Assembly: GCA_017548125.1 (NCBI GenBank)
Contig: JAFYNK010000089.1
Location: 1 to 64,000 of the forward strand
Direction of reading: 5' to 3'
DNA length: 64,000 nt
Source of the DNA: Bacteroidales bacterium
GTDB taxonomy: Bacteria > Bacteroidota > Bacteroidia > Bacteroidales > F082
Made by a program: the position numbers and the translations under genes. This document shows positions 14,934 through 24,237 of this stretch, piece after piece. The stretch's first letter is position 1. Each line of letters begins with the position of its first letter. The notes under the pieces were generated by a model. That model saw only the letters and a program-made list of their open reading frames with translations. It did not search any database and was not told where the DNA came from.

Positions 14934-14958
14934 AAAGGCTACTTCGGTAGCCTTTTTT
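14934..14958 (+). terminator. Terminator after the BlaR-like gene
   Basis: AAAGGCTAC / GTAGCCTTT with a TTCG tetraloop and a T-run. Confidence 0.9.
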
Positions 14959-15305
14959 AAGTCTAAAGACTAAAGACAAAAGACTAAAGTTGTGATTTTT
15001 AGTCATGTAAAATAACCCAAAGTCTGTTGACTAAAAAAATAACCCACTATGAAAGATCTAGGAATAATCCTATAGAACGGTTTTAGTTAGGATCTGAGGA
15101 TTTGGGGAATTGAGAATCTGAGGATTTGGGGAATTGAGGTGTGATTCTCAGTAACTCAGTATCTCGTGTCAACTTAAAAACAATCTGTATATCAACCAAT
15201 TACCCTCCCGAAAAATTTTTAAAAACACTTGCTTTTTTGAAATAAAATTATAAAATTTGTAGCGCATAATAAAGTCTTGAGTTCACAGCAAAAAAATAAA
15301 TCACT
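14959..15305. repeat. Intergenic spacer with two repeat types
   Basis: 14959-14993 repeats AGTCTAAAGACTAAAG-like words. A 24-base unit containing GAGGATTTGGGGAATTGAG occurs twice in tandem at about 15091-15138. Nothing coding is seen. The lipoprotein promoter is probably near 15250 but lacks a perfect TAnnTTTG box. Confidence 0.6.
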
Positions 15306-16196
15306 ATGAAAACATTTAAAAAATTATCAGCAATTGCAATCATTTCTTTTGCAGTATTATTGTCGTCTTGCGATCCTGGTTATGACGACACTTACAAAGT
15401 AAGAAACGGTCTTGATAGAGATATCAAATTAACACAAGGAAGGGTCTATGGAACAAACGAAAATGTAAGACCTTCCGATACAATAATAATTAAACCTGAT
15501 GAAACAAAAGAGGTATATCAGGAGGGCGGAATAGGCATTTCTCCATTTGATGGTAAAGATCAAAATATTGACTATATTCTTTACGAAGAATACAGACCTT
15601 ACATCATTTTTGACGACAGCATTAATTATAAAATACTTGATTATAGCAATGAAGGAATAATAAAAACATTTGAAAAATCCATCTTCAAGAAATCTTGTTG
15701 GGAAATCTTGTCAAGAAACGAAAATGATAATGTACATGAAGTCCTTTATACTATAACAGAAGAAGACTATCAGAATGCTGTCGTTTTGAATAAATGCGAG
15801 CCAAAACCTGCTGTTGAAATTAATGGATATTCAGTTACCGAATGTCTCAGTAAAGACCGTGGACTAATGTATTATGATAATGATACGATTTATGTTACAG
15901 CCATAAACGACAGCAGTCTTATGATAAAAACCACAAGTACTTTATTCAATTGTTGCTCTGAAGAATTCTTTGGAGATGCATATTGGTATGAAAATAAAAT
16001 TCGTATATCGATGTTTGAAATTGAAGGTGATCCATGTGACTGTGTATGTCCTAGAAGCGTTGAGTTTGTCTTGAGTAATTTGGAATTAGGAGAGACGTAT
16101 AAAATTGATTTATTCAAAGATCTAAATGCATATGTATATTTCAGTTTTGAAGTCGTCTTTGAAAGAGATACAGATTTGATGTTTGTCAGATCGTAA
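15306..16196 (+). CDS. Lipoprotein of unknown function
   Basis: 296 residues. The signal peptide ends in a lipobox (VLLSSC, Cys22), so it is lipid-anchored, and the acidic DPGYDD after the Cys could favour surface display. The mature part is beta-rich with several Cys (FNCCSEEF, DPCDCVCPRS) that may pair in the periplasm. I recognise no domain. Neighbouring genes are also secreted and each starts its own unit. Confidence 0.6.
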   Translation: MKTFKKLSAIAIISFAVLLSSCDPGYDDTYKVRNGLDRDIKLTQGRVYGTNENVRPSDTIIIKPDETKEVYQEGGIGISPFDGKDQNIDYILYEEYRPYIIFDDSINYKILDYSNEGIIKTFEKSIFKKSCWEILSRNENDNVHEVLYTITEEDYQNAVVLNKCEPKPAVEINGYSVTECLSKDRGLMYYDNDTIYVTAINDSSLMIKTTSTLFNCCSEEFFGDAYWYENKIRISMFEIEGDPCDCVCPRSVEFVLSNLELGETYKIDLFKDLNAYVYFSFEVVFERDTDLMFVRS

Positions 16197-16261
16197 GGAA
16201 ATTAGGAGTTAGAAATTAACTTTGCGTTCCTTTGCGTCTTTGCGAGAGAAAATAATATCGA

Positions 16262-16313
16262 TCACTGAGCTTGTCGAAGTGACAAACAAGATGCCTTCGA
16301 CAGGCTCAGGCAC
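16262..16313. repeat. REP-like hairpin CTGAGCTTGTCGAAG
   Basis: CTGAGCTTGTCGAAG (16265-16279) and CTTCGACAGGCTCAG (16295-16309) form a near-perfect inverted pair. This word is widely dispersed in bacterial genomes. It precedes the true start of the next gene and should not be read as coding. Confidence 0.7.
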
Positions 16314-16344
16314 CGTTCATAGCTCACAGCAAAAAAATAAAACC

Positions 16345-17598
16345 ATGAAAAAACTACTACTCACAATCACACTTATTTTCTGCGGAATGTCACTTTTCGC
16401 GCAAAGCGTGATGCCTATTAAAGGTGTTTGTCTCGACGACAGAAATAAGGTTCTTGAAAATGTCGGCATTTATTCCATAGATTCTACATTGTTGGCTGTG
16501 AGTGATAATCAAGGACGATTCACATTGTTTTATTCAAAAGAAGGAGATTCTATTTTTGCTAGTCATCTAGCTTATGAGAATGTTAGTTGTGTCATCAATA
16601 AACAGGATTATACAAATACGCTCGTCATAAAGATGAATATCTTTTCAACGATTTTGCCGGAAGTTGAAATTGTAGGTAATATCCCTCGTGTGGCATACGA
16701 TAACAAGGTTATAAGCATTGAAGATTATGAGATTAACGATAAAGGAATCTATATCATCGCTAAGAGAAGACGTAACGCAGCATTGCTCCATCTTAATTTC
16801 AATTGCGACACATTAAAGGAAATTAAGATTTCCAATAAGTTTTATAATCTTTTTAAAGATGTATATGGCGAGATGCATCTTGTCTCCAACAAAGAAGTTT
16901 GGCAAGTCGGTCATCTGATGATGAATGGTAAGTTTCTTGAGATGAGACTTCTCTATCATTCATCACTCGAAAATTTTCTAAAGTCTTTCTCTAATGTGGC
17001 CTGTGCTACCGATAGCATCGTCGTAACAGGACAATATTTCTTTTACAACACAGAACTTTATTATTATTTCTATAAGACCGACGGCAGTAAAAAACAGAAT
17101 CTCTTACATCATATCATCGATAAAGAGGGAAGAGAACTGGCGATTAATATGAGTAAGTTCGGCGGATTCGATAGAGCTGGCAATATGTTCCAACGACCGA
17201 TTTATAATCCGATATTTAAGACCGATAGTACTTTAGTATTATTCTCATTCAGTGAAGATAAGTCTATAATATATAATCATCTTGGAGAACAGATAGAAGA
17301 GAATCCTCTTGGATTCCATAAATACAAACATTGGAGCGGCAAGATGAAAGTGATTCAGAAATGGAATAAGAAAGTCATTCTTGATGAAGCGACTTCTAAG
17401 TTCTATACCACATTCCTGGAAGACGGAATCACAACTATAAAGAAAATTAATATTGAAAAAGGAACGGCCGAAACCGTTTCTGTCTTGGGAGGATTTCCTT
17501 TCATAGAGAATCTAAGAATCCATGGTGGCAAGGCTTATTTCTTGTTCTCCGATGATAATTCAGGAAACATGAGGTTGTATGAAGTAGCTATTGAATGA
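16345..17598 (+). CDS. Secreted protein with CarboxypepD_reg-like N-terminus
   Basis: 417 residues from the ATG at 16345, where a Sec signal peptide starts (MKKLLLTITLIFCGMSLFAQ). An in-frame start at 16222 would add 41 residues that only translate dispersed repeats, so I reject it. The first ~90 mature residues match the carboxypeptidase-regulatory-like beta domain (IKGVCLDDRNKVLENVGIYSIDSTLLAVSDNQGRF). The rest shows repeating beta strands as in a propeller. The function is unknown; such proteins usually bind in the periplasm or at the outer membrane. Confidence 0.65.
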   Translation: MKKLLLTITLIFCGMSLFAQSVMPIKGVCLDDRNKVLENVGIYSIDSTLLAVSDNQGRFTLFYSKEGDSIFASHLAYENVSCVINKQDYTNTLVIKMNIFSTILPEVEIVGNIPRVAYDNKVISIEDYEINDKGIYIIAKRRRNAALLHLNFNCDTLKEIKISNKFYNLFKDVYGEMHLVSNKEVWQVGHLMMNGKFLEMRLLYHSSLENFLKSFSNVACATDSIVVTGQYFFYNTELYYYFYKTDGSKKQNLLHHIIDKEGRELAINMSKFGGFDRAGNMFQRPIYNPIFKTDSTLVLFSFSEDKSIIYNHLGEQIEENPLGFHKYKHWSGKMKVIQKWNKKVILDEATSKFYTTFLEDGITTIKKINIEKGTAETVSVLGGFPFIENLRIHGGKAYFLFSDDNSGNMRLYEVAIE

Positions 17599-17604
17599 AT
17601 GGGA

Positions 17605-17660
17605 GTAGAGACGTATTAATTACACCTTAAAAATGAACAATGAGTAATTGCTGCGTCTCA
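17605..17660. repeat. GAGACG hairpin repeat, copy 1
   Basis: GAGACG (17608-17613) pairs with CGTCTC (17654-17659), and an inner AATTAC pairs with GTAATT (17644-17649). It is related to the hairpins at 20720 and 41921. Confidence 0.6.
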
Positions 17661-17765
17661 AAAATTAGATAGAATAAAAATGCATACCCAAAGTCCGTTG
17701 TCTGTTAAGAAAAAACGTTAAAATCTTTTATGATTTTTTTTCTTGACAAAAGTAGTTTGAGATTG

Positions 17766-17773
17766 TAAATTTG
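17766..17773 (+). promoter_or_regulatory. Promoter box TAAATTTG
   Basis: It matches TAnnTTTG and lies 95 bases before the S41 protease gene. A TTTG at 17756 is too close to be the -33 box. Confidence 0.45.
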
Positions 17774-17868
17774 CAGAACAAATGTTAATGTATAGAACTA
17801 TGTAAATATTCTAATTATGGAGAATTCGCCATAATTAAAATTAAGCACTCAGAGTCAAATAAACCACT

Positions 17869-19968
17869 ATGAAAAAGTTCATTATCTTTTTAATCTTATC
17901 TCAAATATTTATCTTTGGATATTCGCAAAGTTATACTTGGCCTATTGCTGGGAAAAATGCTGGTGATGATGTCATATATAAACCTCAGTCTTATCTGGAT
18001 GGAAATCTTCTTTATGCGGATTTGATAATACGAGCAGAATTTATGACACCAGTTGTGGCACCAACTGATGGAGAAATTGCTTCTTATTATTATACTTACC
18101 AAGATGCATATCAAAGATCAACGACTTATGGAGAAGTCAGTGATTGGTATAATGACTCATTAAAGTTCGTTGAATTTGGCGATATCGATATAAAGCACAT
18201 TGGCGTAAGTGCAAAGATAATCGCGAAAGATGGCAGAAACATCTGGATTTCTGGATTGAGACCTTGTGATAACATTATTACAGGGAAAAATGTAAAATAT
18301 GGCGACACAATAGGTTATGTCGGTTATTATTATAACATAATAAATCATCCATGTATTAACGTAATGATTTCGGAAAAAGGAAAGACTTCCGCTGGCGACC
18401 CGATGACTCCTTTCGGATTGCAAACAACTTTTAAGAAAATTAAAAATACTAAAAGAGCCACATCGCTGAGCAGAGAACAAGCTGTTGAAGATTACGCCAT
18501 TCTTGTTGATGCATTGAAAGAAGGATTTCCTGGTCTGTATGATTATGTATCAGAAGAAGAATTTAATGATTATGTAAAAACACAATTTGATGGTTTCGCA
18601 GAGAATGTTCCTATGGAAATTTTTGATAGAACGATTACGGGAACATTATATAAGATAAAAGATAGTCATACGAGAGTGAAGAATCCTTACGATGAAAACC
18701 CAAAAACGAACTTGGTATCACTAAGTTATATAGATAGCAGTTTGATGGTTCATAGGACAGTGCCTGCTTATTCGCAATATCAAGGAAAAAAGGTGAAATC
18801 AGTCGATGGAATAGAATCCTATTCTTTGATGAATATGTTAAAAGATTATATACAAATGTATGACGGATATAACCAGTCTGGCATTGAAGAAGATTTAGCT
18901 GTAATGTTTGATTCACGATATTCTCGTTACATTCAAGATTTGGAAAGGAATCATGACCTGACATTAGAGTTTGAAGATGGGGAGATACAAACATTCAAAG
19001 CGGAATCAATAGGCGGTGGCAAATGTATATCATTAAAACCTTATATAAAAGATTGGTATATAATAAATCGTTTCGGACCAGGTTTGAATGGTGTCAATAT
19101 GAAGAATATAAACGACAGCATCGCATATCTTGGAATACAAACTTTTGATTTGAAAGAAAAGCAGCTTGATGAAGTGGCGGATTTTATCAAGAAGATCAGT
19201 CGCGACAGCATCGATAATCTTATTATTGATATGAGAAACAACTTTGGCGGAAATGTCGAAGTATTGAATAAATTGTATTCATTTATCGCTCAGGATGATT
19301 TTCAACATGAAATGTACAATATAGTAACAAAGAAAGGAGATTTCGATTTCTTTAAGCATAGTACAAATCACGTTATGGGAGACATACTTTTTAATGATTA
19401 TGAATACGATGAAAATTCCGGTTATTATGTCAAGTATCATAATGAAGTGTATTCTCCAGATACATCAGTGAATTATTCTGGAAAGGTTTATGTCATTACA
19501 AATGAATCAACCATGTCTGCCGCTTCTTCTTTTGCGGGATTGGTAAAGAAACAAGATAGGGGTGTTATTGTTGGGCGCGAGACAGGAACCGCATATCATC
19601 AAATGAAAGCTCTTAAATTTGAGAAACTATTTCTTCCAAATTCTTCTTACATAATAAACTTCCCACTTGTAAAAATTGTTGCCGACACGGTTTATAACGA
19701 ATTGTTTCCATACGGACGCGGCGTGCTGCCTGATTATCCCGTAAGAATTTCATTAGAAGAAATAGAATGCAGAAATGGTGATAAAGTTCTCAATTATACA
19801 TTACAATTAATTGAAGAAAACCAATATATCGAATGTCCGAAAATTGAAACAGTTGTAAAACAAGAACTTGATATTAAAGATAATGATATAAACAGAATAT
19901 GGACTTGGATTATAGCAGCAGGCTTACTTTTGTTTGGGATTATGAAATTAGTGAGGAACAAAAAATGA
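17869..19968 (+). CDS. S41 family peptidase fused to a degenerate LytM domain
   Basis: 699 residues. The signal peptide is about residues 1-20. Residues ~21-190 follow the LytM (M23) plan (VVAPTDGEIASYY, VKYGDTIGYVGYYY, NHPCINVMI), but the HxxxD and HxH zinc ligands are gone, so this part probably only binds. Residues ~210-610 form the S41 protease: the tail-specific protease core with nucleophile Ser in NESTMSAASSFAGLVKK and the GRETGTAYHQMKAL strand. A C-terminal membrane helix (WIIAAGLLLFGIMKLV) is followed by a basic end, which would anchor the enzyme to the inner membrane facing the periplasm. The domain mix is unusual. Confidence 0.75.
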   Translation: MKKFIIFLILSQIFIFGYSQSYTWPIAGKNAGDDVIYKPQSYLDGNLLYADLIIRAEFMTPVVAPTDGEIASYYYTYQDAYQRSTTYGEVSDWYNDSLKFVEFGDIDIKHIGVSAKIIAKDGRNIWISGLRPCDNIITGKNVKYGDTIGYVGYYYNIINHPCINVMISEKGKTSAGDPMTPFGLQTTFKKIKNTKRATSLSREQAVEDYAILVDALKEGFPGLYDYVSEEEFNDYVKTQFDGFAENVPMEIFDRTITGTLYKIKDSHTRVKNPYDENPKTNLVSLSYIDSSLMVHRTVPAYSQYQGKKVKSVDGIESYSLMNMLKDYIQMYDGYNQSGIEEDLAVMFDSRYSRYIQDLERNHDLTLEFEDGEIQTFKAESIGGGKCISLKPYIKDWYIINRFGPGLNGVNMKNINDSIAYLGIQTFDLKEKQLDEVADFIKKISRDSIDNLIIDMRNNFGGNVEVLNKLYSFIAQDDFQHEMYNIVTKKGDFDFFKHSTNHVMGDILFNDYEYDENSGYYVKYHNEVYSPDTSVNYSGKVYVITNESTMSAASSFAGLVKKQDRGVIVGRETGTAYHQMKALKFEKLFLPNSSYIINFPLVKIVADTVYNELFPYGRGVLPDYPVRISLEEIECRNGDKVLNYTLQLIEENQYIECPKIETVVKQELDIKDNDINRIWTWIIAAGLLLFGIMKLVRNKK

Positions 19969-20046
19969 ATGTAATAATTGTGATATGACCCCAAAACTTG
20001 TAGTCTTGTTGTCATGTAGTCTTGTTGTCTTAAAAAATAAACCGCT

Positions 20047-20616
20047 ATGAAAAAATTATTAACAATCATCACATTAGCACTGGCAATGCAATCTTGTTGT
20101 ATAAAGATTATACATCCTTCATACGTAGAAGCCAGTTTCATGAGGAATCTTACCTCAGAACAGAAAAACAACGTCTATTGGACTTCCGATAGCACTTCGT
20201 TGTCAGACTTGACCAACGATGGTCGTATCTATGCTATCAATCCTAATCAGATGAAAGAACTGCTAGCTACAAAAGAAAAAGCAATAATTTACCGCTGGTT
20301 GCCAATATGTAAATCAGAGAATTGCACTTCATTGGGCTTGACTCAATCATATTGCGATGAAAAAGGCATTGAATTATTTGTGATTACAGACAGTTATACT
20401 GAAGCCTTTACACAGATTGAGAGCATAAAGAATCCTATGTTCTCGATAGATATAGCTTGTTTCAGAATTGAACTCATGGATTATGATGATGATTTATTCT
20501 ACAAAGAACTCTTGGGAGATAAATACGACAAAAAGAATTATAGTCGTTTCTATTATTTTGAAAACGGAGAATTCGTTAGAACGTATCAAAATATCATAGA
20601 AGCAACTAAAGACTAA
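20047..20616 (+). CDS. Putative lipoprotein with thioredoxin-like fold
   Basis: 189 residues. The N-terminus has a lipobox-like AMQSC (Cys17), followed by a second Cys. The segment AIIYRWLPICKSENC resembles the strand and active-site loop of TlpA-like thioredoxins, but with CX4C instead of CXXC, so normal disulfide exchange is doubtful. GIELFVITDSY fits the next strand. The placement is an isolated gene between repeat-rich spacers. The fold assignment is inference from a short match. Confidence 0.5.
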   Translation: MKKLLTIITLALAMQSCCIKIIHPSYVEASFMRNLTSEQKNNVYWTSDSTSLSDLTNDGRIYAINPNQMKELLATKEKAIIYRWLPICKSENCTSLGLTQSYCDEKGIELFVITDSYTEAFTQIESIKNPMFSIDIACFRIELMDYDDDLFYKELLGDKYDKKNYSRFYYFENGEFVRTYQNIIEATKD

Positions 20617-20639
20617 TGTTCATTTATGGGTTGAAGCTA

Positions 20640-20764
20640 AAACTTTGCGTTTCTTTGCGCGAAAAATAATGTATATAACAACAAAAGGCTGCTTTAGGGA
20701 AGCCTTTTGTATATCTGTAGAGACGTCACTCCCGTGGCGTCTCATAATATCATATCTCAATGTC
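20640..20764. repeat. Intergenic repeats between convergent genes
   Basis: 20641-20662 repeats the CTTTGCGTTTCTTTGCG word also seen at 16220-16247. 20680-20709 has an AAAAGGCTGCTTTAGGGAAGCCTTTT hairpin that can terminate transcription from either side. 20720-20743 is a GAGACG hairpin with a TCCC loop. Confidence 0.6.
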
Positions 20765-22657
20765 TTATTCCAAATAAGTGTATCCGTAAAGTCCTGATCT
20801 GTAGTTGGACAAGAATTCTTTTCCTTCTTCAACGGTGATTTTGCCTTGTTTAACGCAGCTTGTAACCCATGACTCAACTGTTCTAACTAATTTCTTTGGA
20901 CTGTATTGTACGTATTCCAAAACTTCCGCAACTGTCTCACCGTCAATGATTTGGTCGATGTAATATCCTTTTTCATCAACAGTGACGTGAACAGCATTGG
21001 TGTCACCGAACAAGTTGTGTAAGTCGCCCAAAATTTCTTGATAAGCGCCAACCAAAAATACACCAATATAATAAGGGTCTTTTGTCTTGTTGTGAACTGG
21101 CAATGTATGTGATTGGTTCTTAGTTGTTACGTATGAAGAAACCTTGCCGTCAGAGTCGCAGGTGACGTCTTGCAATGTTGCCATTCTGCTTGGCTGCTCG
21201 TCCAATCTATGAATTGGTATGATAGGGAATATCTGGTCGATAGCCCAAGCATCTGGTAATGACTGGAATAATGAGAAATTGCAGAAATATTTGTCGGCCA
21301 ACAATTTAGGCAAGTTGTTAAAGTCTTCAGGGATACGTTTTAACTCTGATGTCAACTGGTTGATTTCTCTTGCGATAGACCAGAACAATCTTTCAACTTT
21401 AGCTCTTGACTTGATGTCTAAAAGTCCGAGGCTGAACAAATCCAAGGCTTCTTCACGGATCTGTTGAGCGTCGTGCCATGTCTCAAGCATCGATGATTGT
21501 TTGTTTGTGAGCTTATCCCAAGCTTCGTTGAGTTCGTGAATCAACTCGTGATCTTCTTCTAAAATCTCTTCGTTTTCGTCCCATTCTGGCAATGATGCTG
21601 TTTCAAGTACTTCGAAAACGAGAACAGAGTGATGTGCTGTCAATGCACGTCCTGATTCTGTGATTACGTTAGGATGTGGCAAATCGTTTTTGTCGCAAGC
21701 GTCAGCAACAGAGAAGATTACGTCGTTGACATATTCTTGGATGCTATAGTTGACGCTGCTTGCGCTGCTTGAACGTGAACCGTCGTAGTCAACGCCTAAA
21801 CCGCCTCCGACGTCAACGAATTCAATGTTGAATCCCATTTTATGTAATTGAACGTAGAACTGAGCTGCTTCTTTCAAAGCAATTTTGATGCTTCTAATCT
21901 TAGTAACTTGACTTCCAATATGATAGTGAACAAGACGCAAGCATTCTTTCATGTTGTTCTTTTCGAGATATTCAAGAGCTTCAAGCAATTCTGATGTTGT
22001 CAAACCGAATTTGCTGCCGTCGCCACCTGATTCTTCCCATTTGCCGCTACCAGAGCTGGCCAATTTGATTCTAACGCCGATGCTTGGAACGACTTTCAGA
22101 CGTTTTGCAACGCGAGTGATGAGTTTTAACTCATTAAGTTTCTCAACAACGATGATGATTGTTCTGCCCATCTTCTGAGCTAAAAGAGCCAACTCAATGA
22201 AACTTTCGTCTTTATATCCATTACAGATAATCAATGAGTTAGTATCTGTATTTGATGCGATGATAGCATGTAATTCTGGTTTAGAACCAGCTTCCAAACC
22301 GATATTGAATTTCTTACCGTGGCTGACGATTTCATCCACAACAGGACGCATCTGGTTGACCTTGATAGGGAAGACGATGAAATTCTTTCCTTTGTATTCA
22401 TATTCTTCAGCCGCTGACTTAAAACATGAATTGATAGTTTCAATACGAGTGTCGATGATGTCTGGGAAACGTATTAACATCGGAACTGAAACGTCACGGA
22501 GTTGCAATTCATCAACCAATTCGCGTAAATCTACAGAAGCACAACCTTCTCTTGGAGTTACGACAACATTTCCTTTGTCATTGATAGAGAAATAGTTTAC
22601 GCCCCAGTTGTTAATGTTGTAAAGCTCTGCTGAATCTTCAATGCGCCATTTTCTCAT
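20765..22657 (-). CDS. speA: Biosynthetic arginine decarboxylase
   Basis: 630 residues, the normal size of SpeA. It is a PLP enzyme of the alanine-racemase-fold decarboxylase class, making agmatine for polyamine synthesis. The barrel carries the PLP lysine region (FIVFPIKVNQMR), the glycine loop FVDVGGGLGVDYDGS, and the C-terminal catalytic strand around VTCDSDGKV. The N-terminus (WRIEDSAELYNINNWGVNYFSIN) is diagnostic. It is transcribed alone on the minus strand, with a TAnnTTTG box and a small hairpin in its leader. Confidence 0.95.
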   Translation of the reverse strand: MRKWRIEDSAELYNINNWGVNYFSINDKGNVVVTPREGCASVDLRELVDELQLRDVSVPMLIRFPDIIDTRIETINSCFKSAAEEYEYKGKNFIVFPIKVNQMRPVVDEIVSHGKKFNIGLEAGSKPELHAIIASNTDTNSLIICNGYKDESFIELALLAQKMGRTIIIVVEKLNELKLITRVAKRLKVVPSIGVRIKLASSGSGKWEESGGDGSKFGLTTSELLEALEYLEKNNMKECLRLVHYHIGSQVTKIRSIKIALKEAAQFYVQLHKMGFNIEFVDVGGGLGVDYDGSRSSSASSVNYSIQEYVNDVIFSVADACDKNDLPHPNVITESGRALTAHHSVLVFEVLETASLPEWDENEEILEEDHELIHELNEAWDKLTNKQSSMLETWHDAQQIREEALDLFSLGLLDIKSRAKVERLFWSIAREINQLTSELKRIPEDFNNLPKLLADKYFCNFSLFQSLPDAWAIDQIFPIIPIHRLDEQPSRMATLQDVTCDSDGKVSSYVTTKNQSHTLPVHNKTKDPYYIGVFLVGAYQEILGDLHNLFGDTNAVHVTVDEKGYYIDQIIDGETVAEVLEYVQYSPKKLVRTVESWVTSCVKQGKITVEEGKEFLSNYRSGLYGYTYLE

Positions 22658-22699
22658 AATTCTGTTTACTTTTTTCGTTAAAATAAATTCAATTACATG

Positions 22700-22726
22700 C
22701 TCATTCTAAAATGAGATGCAAATCTA
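22700..22726 (-). promoter_or_regulatory. speA promoter box TAGATTTG and leader hairpin
   Basis: TAGATTTG is on the minus strand at 22719-22726. The CTCATT/AATGAG hairpin (22700-22715) falls at the start of the transcript. Confidence 0.55.
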
Positions 22727-22834
22727 GTAAAAAAAACACATTATTCATATTTAATAATGAAAATTTCTTGCTTAACTAAAATTATGTTGAACCATTGGTG
22801 TTGTTCGTTGTTTAGTGAGAAAAACAAATGAATT

Positions 22835-24163
22835 ATGAAACGAACTAAATTTATTTACGCAATCCTAGGTGCTTTGTTCTTATTGCCTAATTTTGCAAAA
22901 GCACAAGAAGAAATTATTATCACGAAAAAACACCATCCTTATCATGGCGAGTTGTTGATTATCAATAATGATTTGCCACATGACAGCACATTTGTTATCA
23001 TTTTTGAAGAAAACGCTCCAGAAAGATTCAACGCTCCTAAGACTCCGTCTTTTGCCTTTATGAGTAAAAGCCAGAAGTATATGATGGGTATTGGTGGCTA
23101 TGTTAAAGGTACAATGTCGATGGATTTTAATGGCGCAATCAATAATGCGGCATATTTCACTACATCGGCAATTCCTGTAAATCCGCAGCCTGGCAATGAT
23201 AAGCTTGTGCAATTCAATGCAAACCAAAGTACTTTATTCTACAACCTTGTTTCTCTTTCCGACAAAAAGACAAAGTTTGGCGCTTACATCAATATGAATT
23301 TCTCTGGTACAGGTTATACTCCTGAGATTCAAGATGCTTACATCACTTACGGTGATTTTCTTATTGGTAGAACAACCAGTCTTTTTACCGATGCCGCTGC
23401 AATTCCTCCAACCATCGACTCGGAAGGTCCTAATGGATTGACTTACAAGACAAATGATGTCTTGAATTTTAGAAGTCACTGGGGAAGAGGTAATCGTTTC
23501 AGCGCTGGTATCGGTCTCGAAATGCCATCGACAGATTTTACAGTATCTAATGAGCAACGTGTTACAAATCAATACATTCCAGACATTCCTTCATATCTCC
23601 AATATGCTTGGGGAAATAATAATGACAGCCATATCAGATTGAGCAGTTTGATTCGTAACGTCAATTATAGAAATGTAACACAAGACAAGGATAATATCAT
23701 TTCAACTTATGCTTGCCAACTCAGTGGTTTGGTGACAGTTAAACAAAAATTAGTGTTCTACTATCAATGTGTTTACGGTAATGGTCTTACACCTTACATT
23801 CAAGATGTCAGCGGCTTGAAACTCGACTTTGTCCCTAGAATTGACAATAATAGAAAAGACAAAGATGAAGCTGGTAAGTTAGAACAGGTTACATCAATGG
23901 CGTATTATGCCGGTCTGCAGTACAACTTCACTCCAAGAGCGTTTATGTCGTGCACATTCAGTCAAGTGGCTGTTGAATTACCTGATTATTACAAAGATAC
24001 AGATATGTACAAAGAAGCATATTATTTAGCAACTAACTTTTTCTGGTACGCAAAACCTAATGTACAATTCGGTGCAGAGTATCTTTACGGTAAACGCGTT
24101 GACCAAAATGACGACAACGGTCATGCAAACAGAATACAGCTAATGCTGCAATATAACTTCTAA
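22835..24163 (+). CDS. DcaP-like outer-membrane porin
   Basis: 442 residues. A signal peptide (residues 1-23, ending AKAQ) precedes a short linker and a 16-strand-type barrel: many alternating strands, YMMGIGGYVKGTMSMDF as first strand, and a C-terminal Phe (LMLQYNF) typical of outer-membrane proteins. The GRTTSLFTDA and FSAGIGLEMP segments match my memory of DcaP trimeric porins that take up anionic small molecules. The solute is unknown. It forms a unit of its own with a terminator at 24187. Confidence 0.75.
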   Translation: MKRTKFIYAILGALFLLPNFAKAQEEIIITKKHHPYHGELLIINNDLPHDSTFVIIFEENAPERFNAPKTPSFAFMSKSQKYMMGIGGYVKGTMSMDFNGAINNAAYFTTSAIPVNPQPGNDKLVQFNANQSTLFYNLVSLSDKKTKFGAYINMNFSGTGYTPEIQDAYITYGDFLIGRTTSLFTDAAAIPPTIDSEGPNGLTYKTNDVLNFRSHWGRGNRFSAGIGLEMPSTDFTVSNEQRVTNQYIPDIPSYLQYAWGNNNDSHIRLSSLIRNVNYRNVTQDKDNIISTYACQLSGLVTVKQKLVFYYQCVYGNGLTPYIQDVSGLKLDFVPRIDNNRKDKDEAGKLEQVTSMAYYAGLQYNFTPRAFMSCTFSQVAVELPDYYKDTDMYKEAYYLATNFFWYAKPNVQFGAEYLYGKRVDQNDDNGHANRIQLMLQYNF

Positions 24164-24186
24164 TTTTACTGATTTTTTCATGGTTG

Positions 24187-24212
24187 GGCTGCTTGTTTGA
24201 GCAGCCTTTTTT
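24187..24212 (+). terminator. Terminator after the porin gene
   Basis: GGCTGC / GCAGCC with an 8-base loop and a T-run. Confidence 0.85.
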
Positions 24213-24220
24213 GTATGTTT
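24213..24220 (+). promoter_or_regulatory. Promoter box (TATGTTTG) of the sugar kinase gene
   Basis: TATGTTTG follows the porin terminator directly. The kinase ATG lies 18 bases further on, so the leader is very short. Confidence 0.55.
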
Positions 24221-24237
24221 GCAAAAAATATTTAACA

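Noticed and set aside
16222..16344. Upstream start for the CarboxypepD_reg-like protein
   Set aside because: The extra 41 residues translate TTTGCG words and the CTGAGCTTGTCGAAG hairpin, and they would hide the signal peptide that starts at 16345.
24184..24237. Upstream start for the GlcNAc-kinase-like protein
   Set aside because: It would place the porin terminator and the kinase promoter box inside the coding region.
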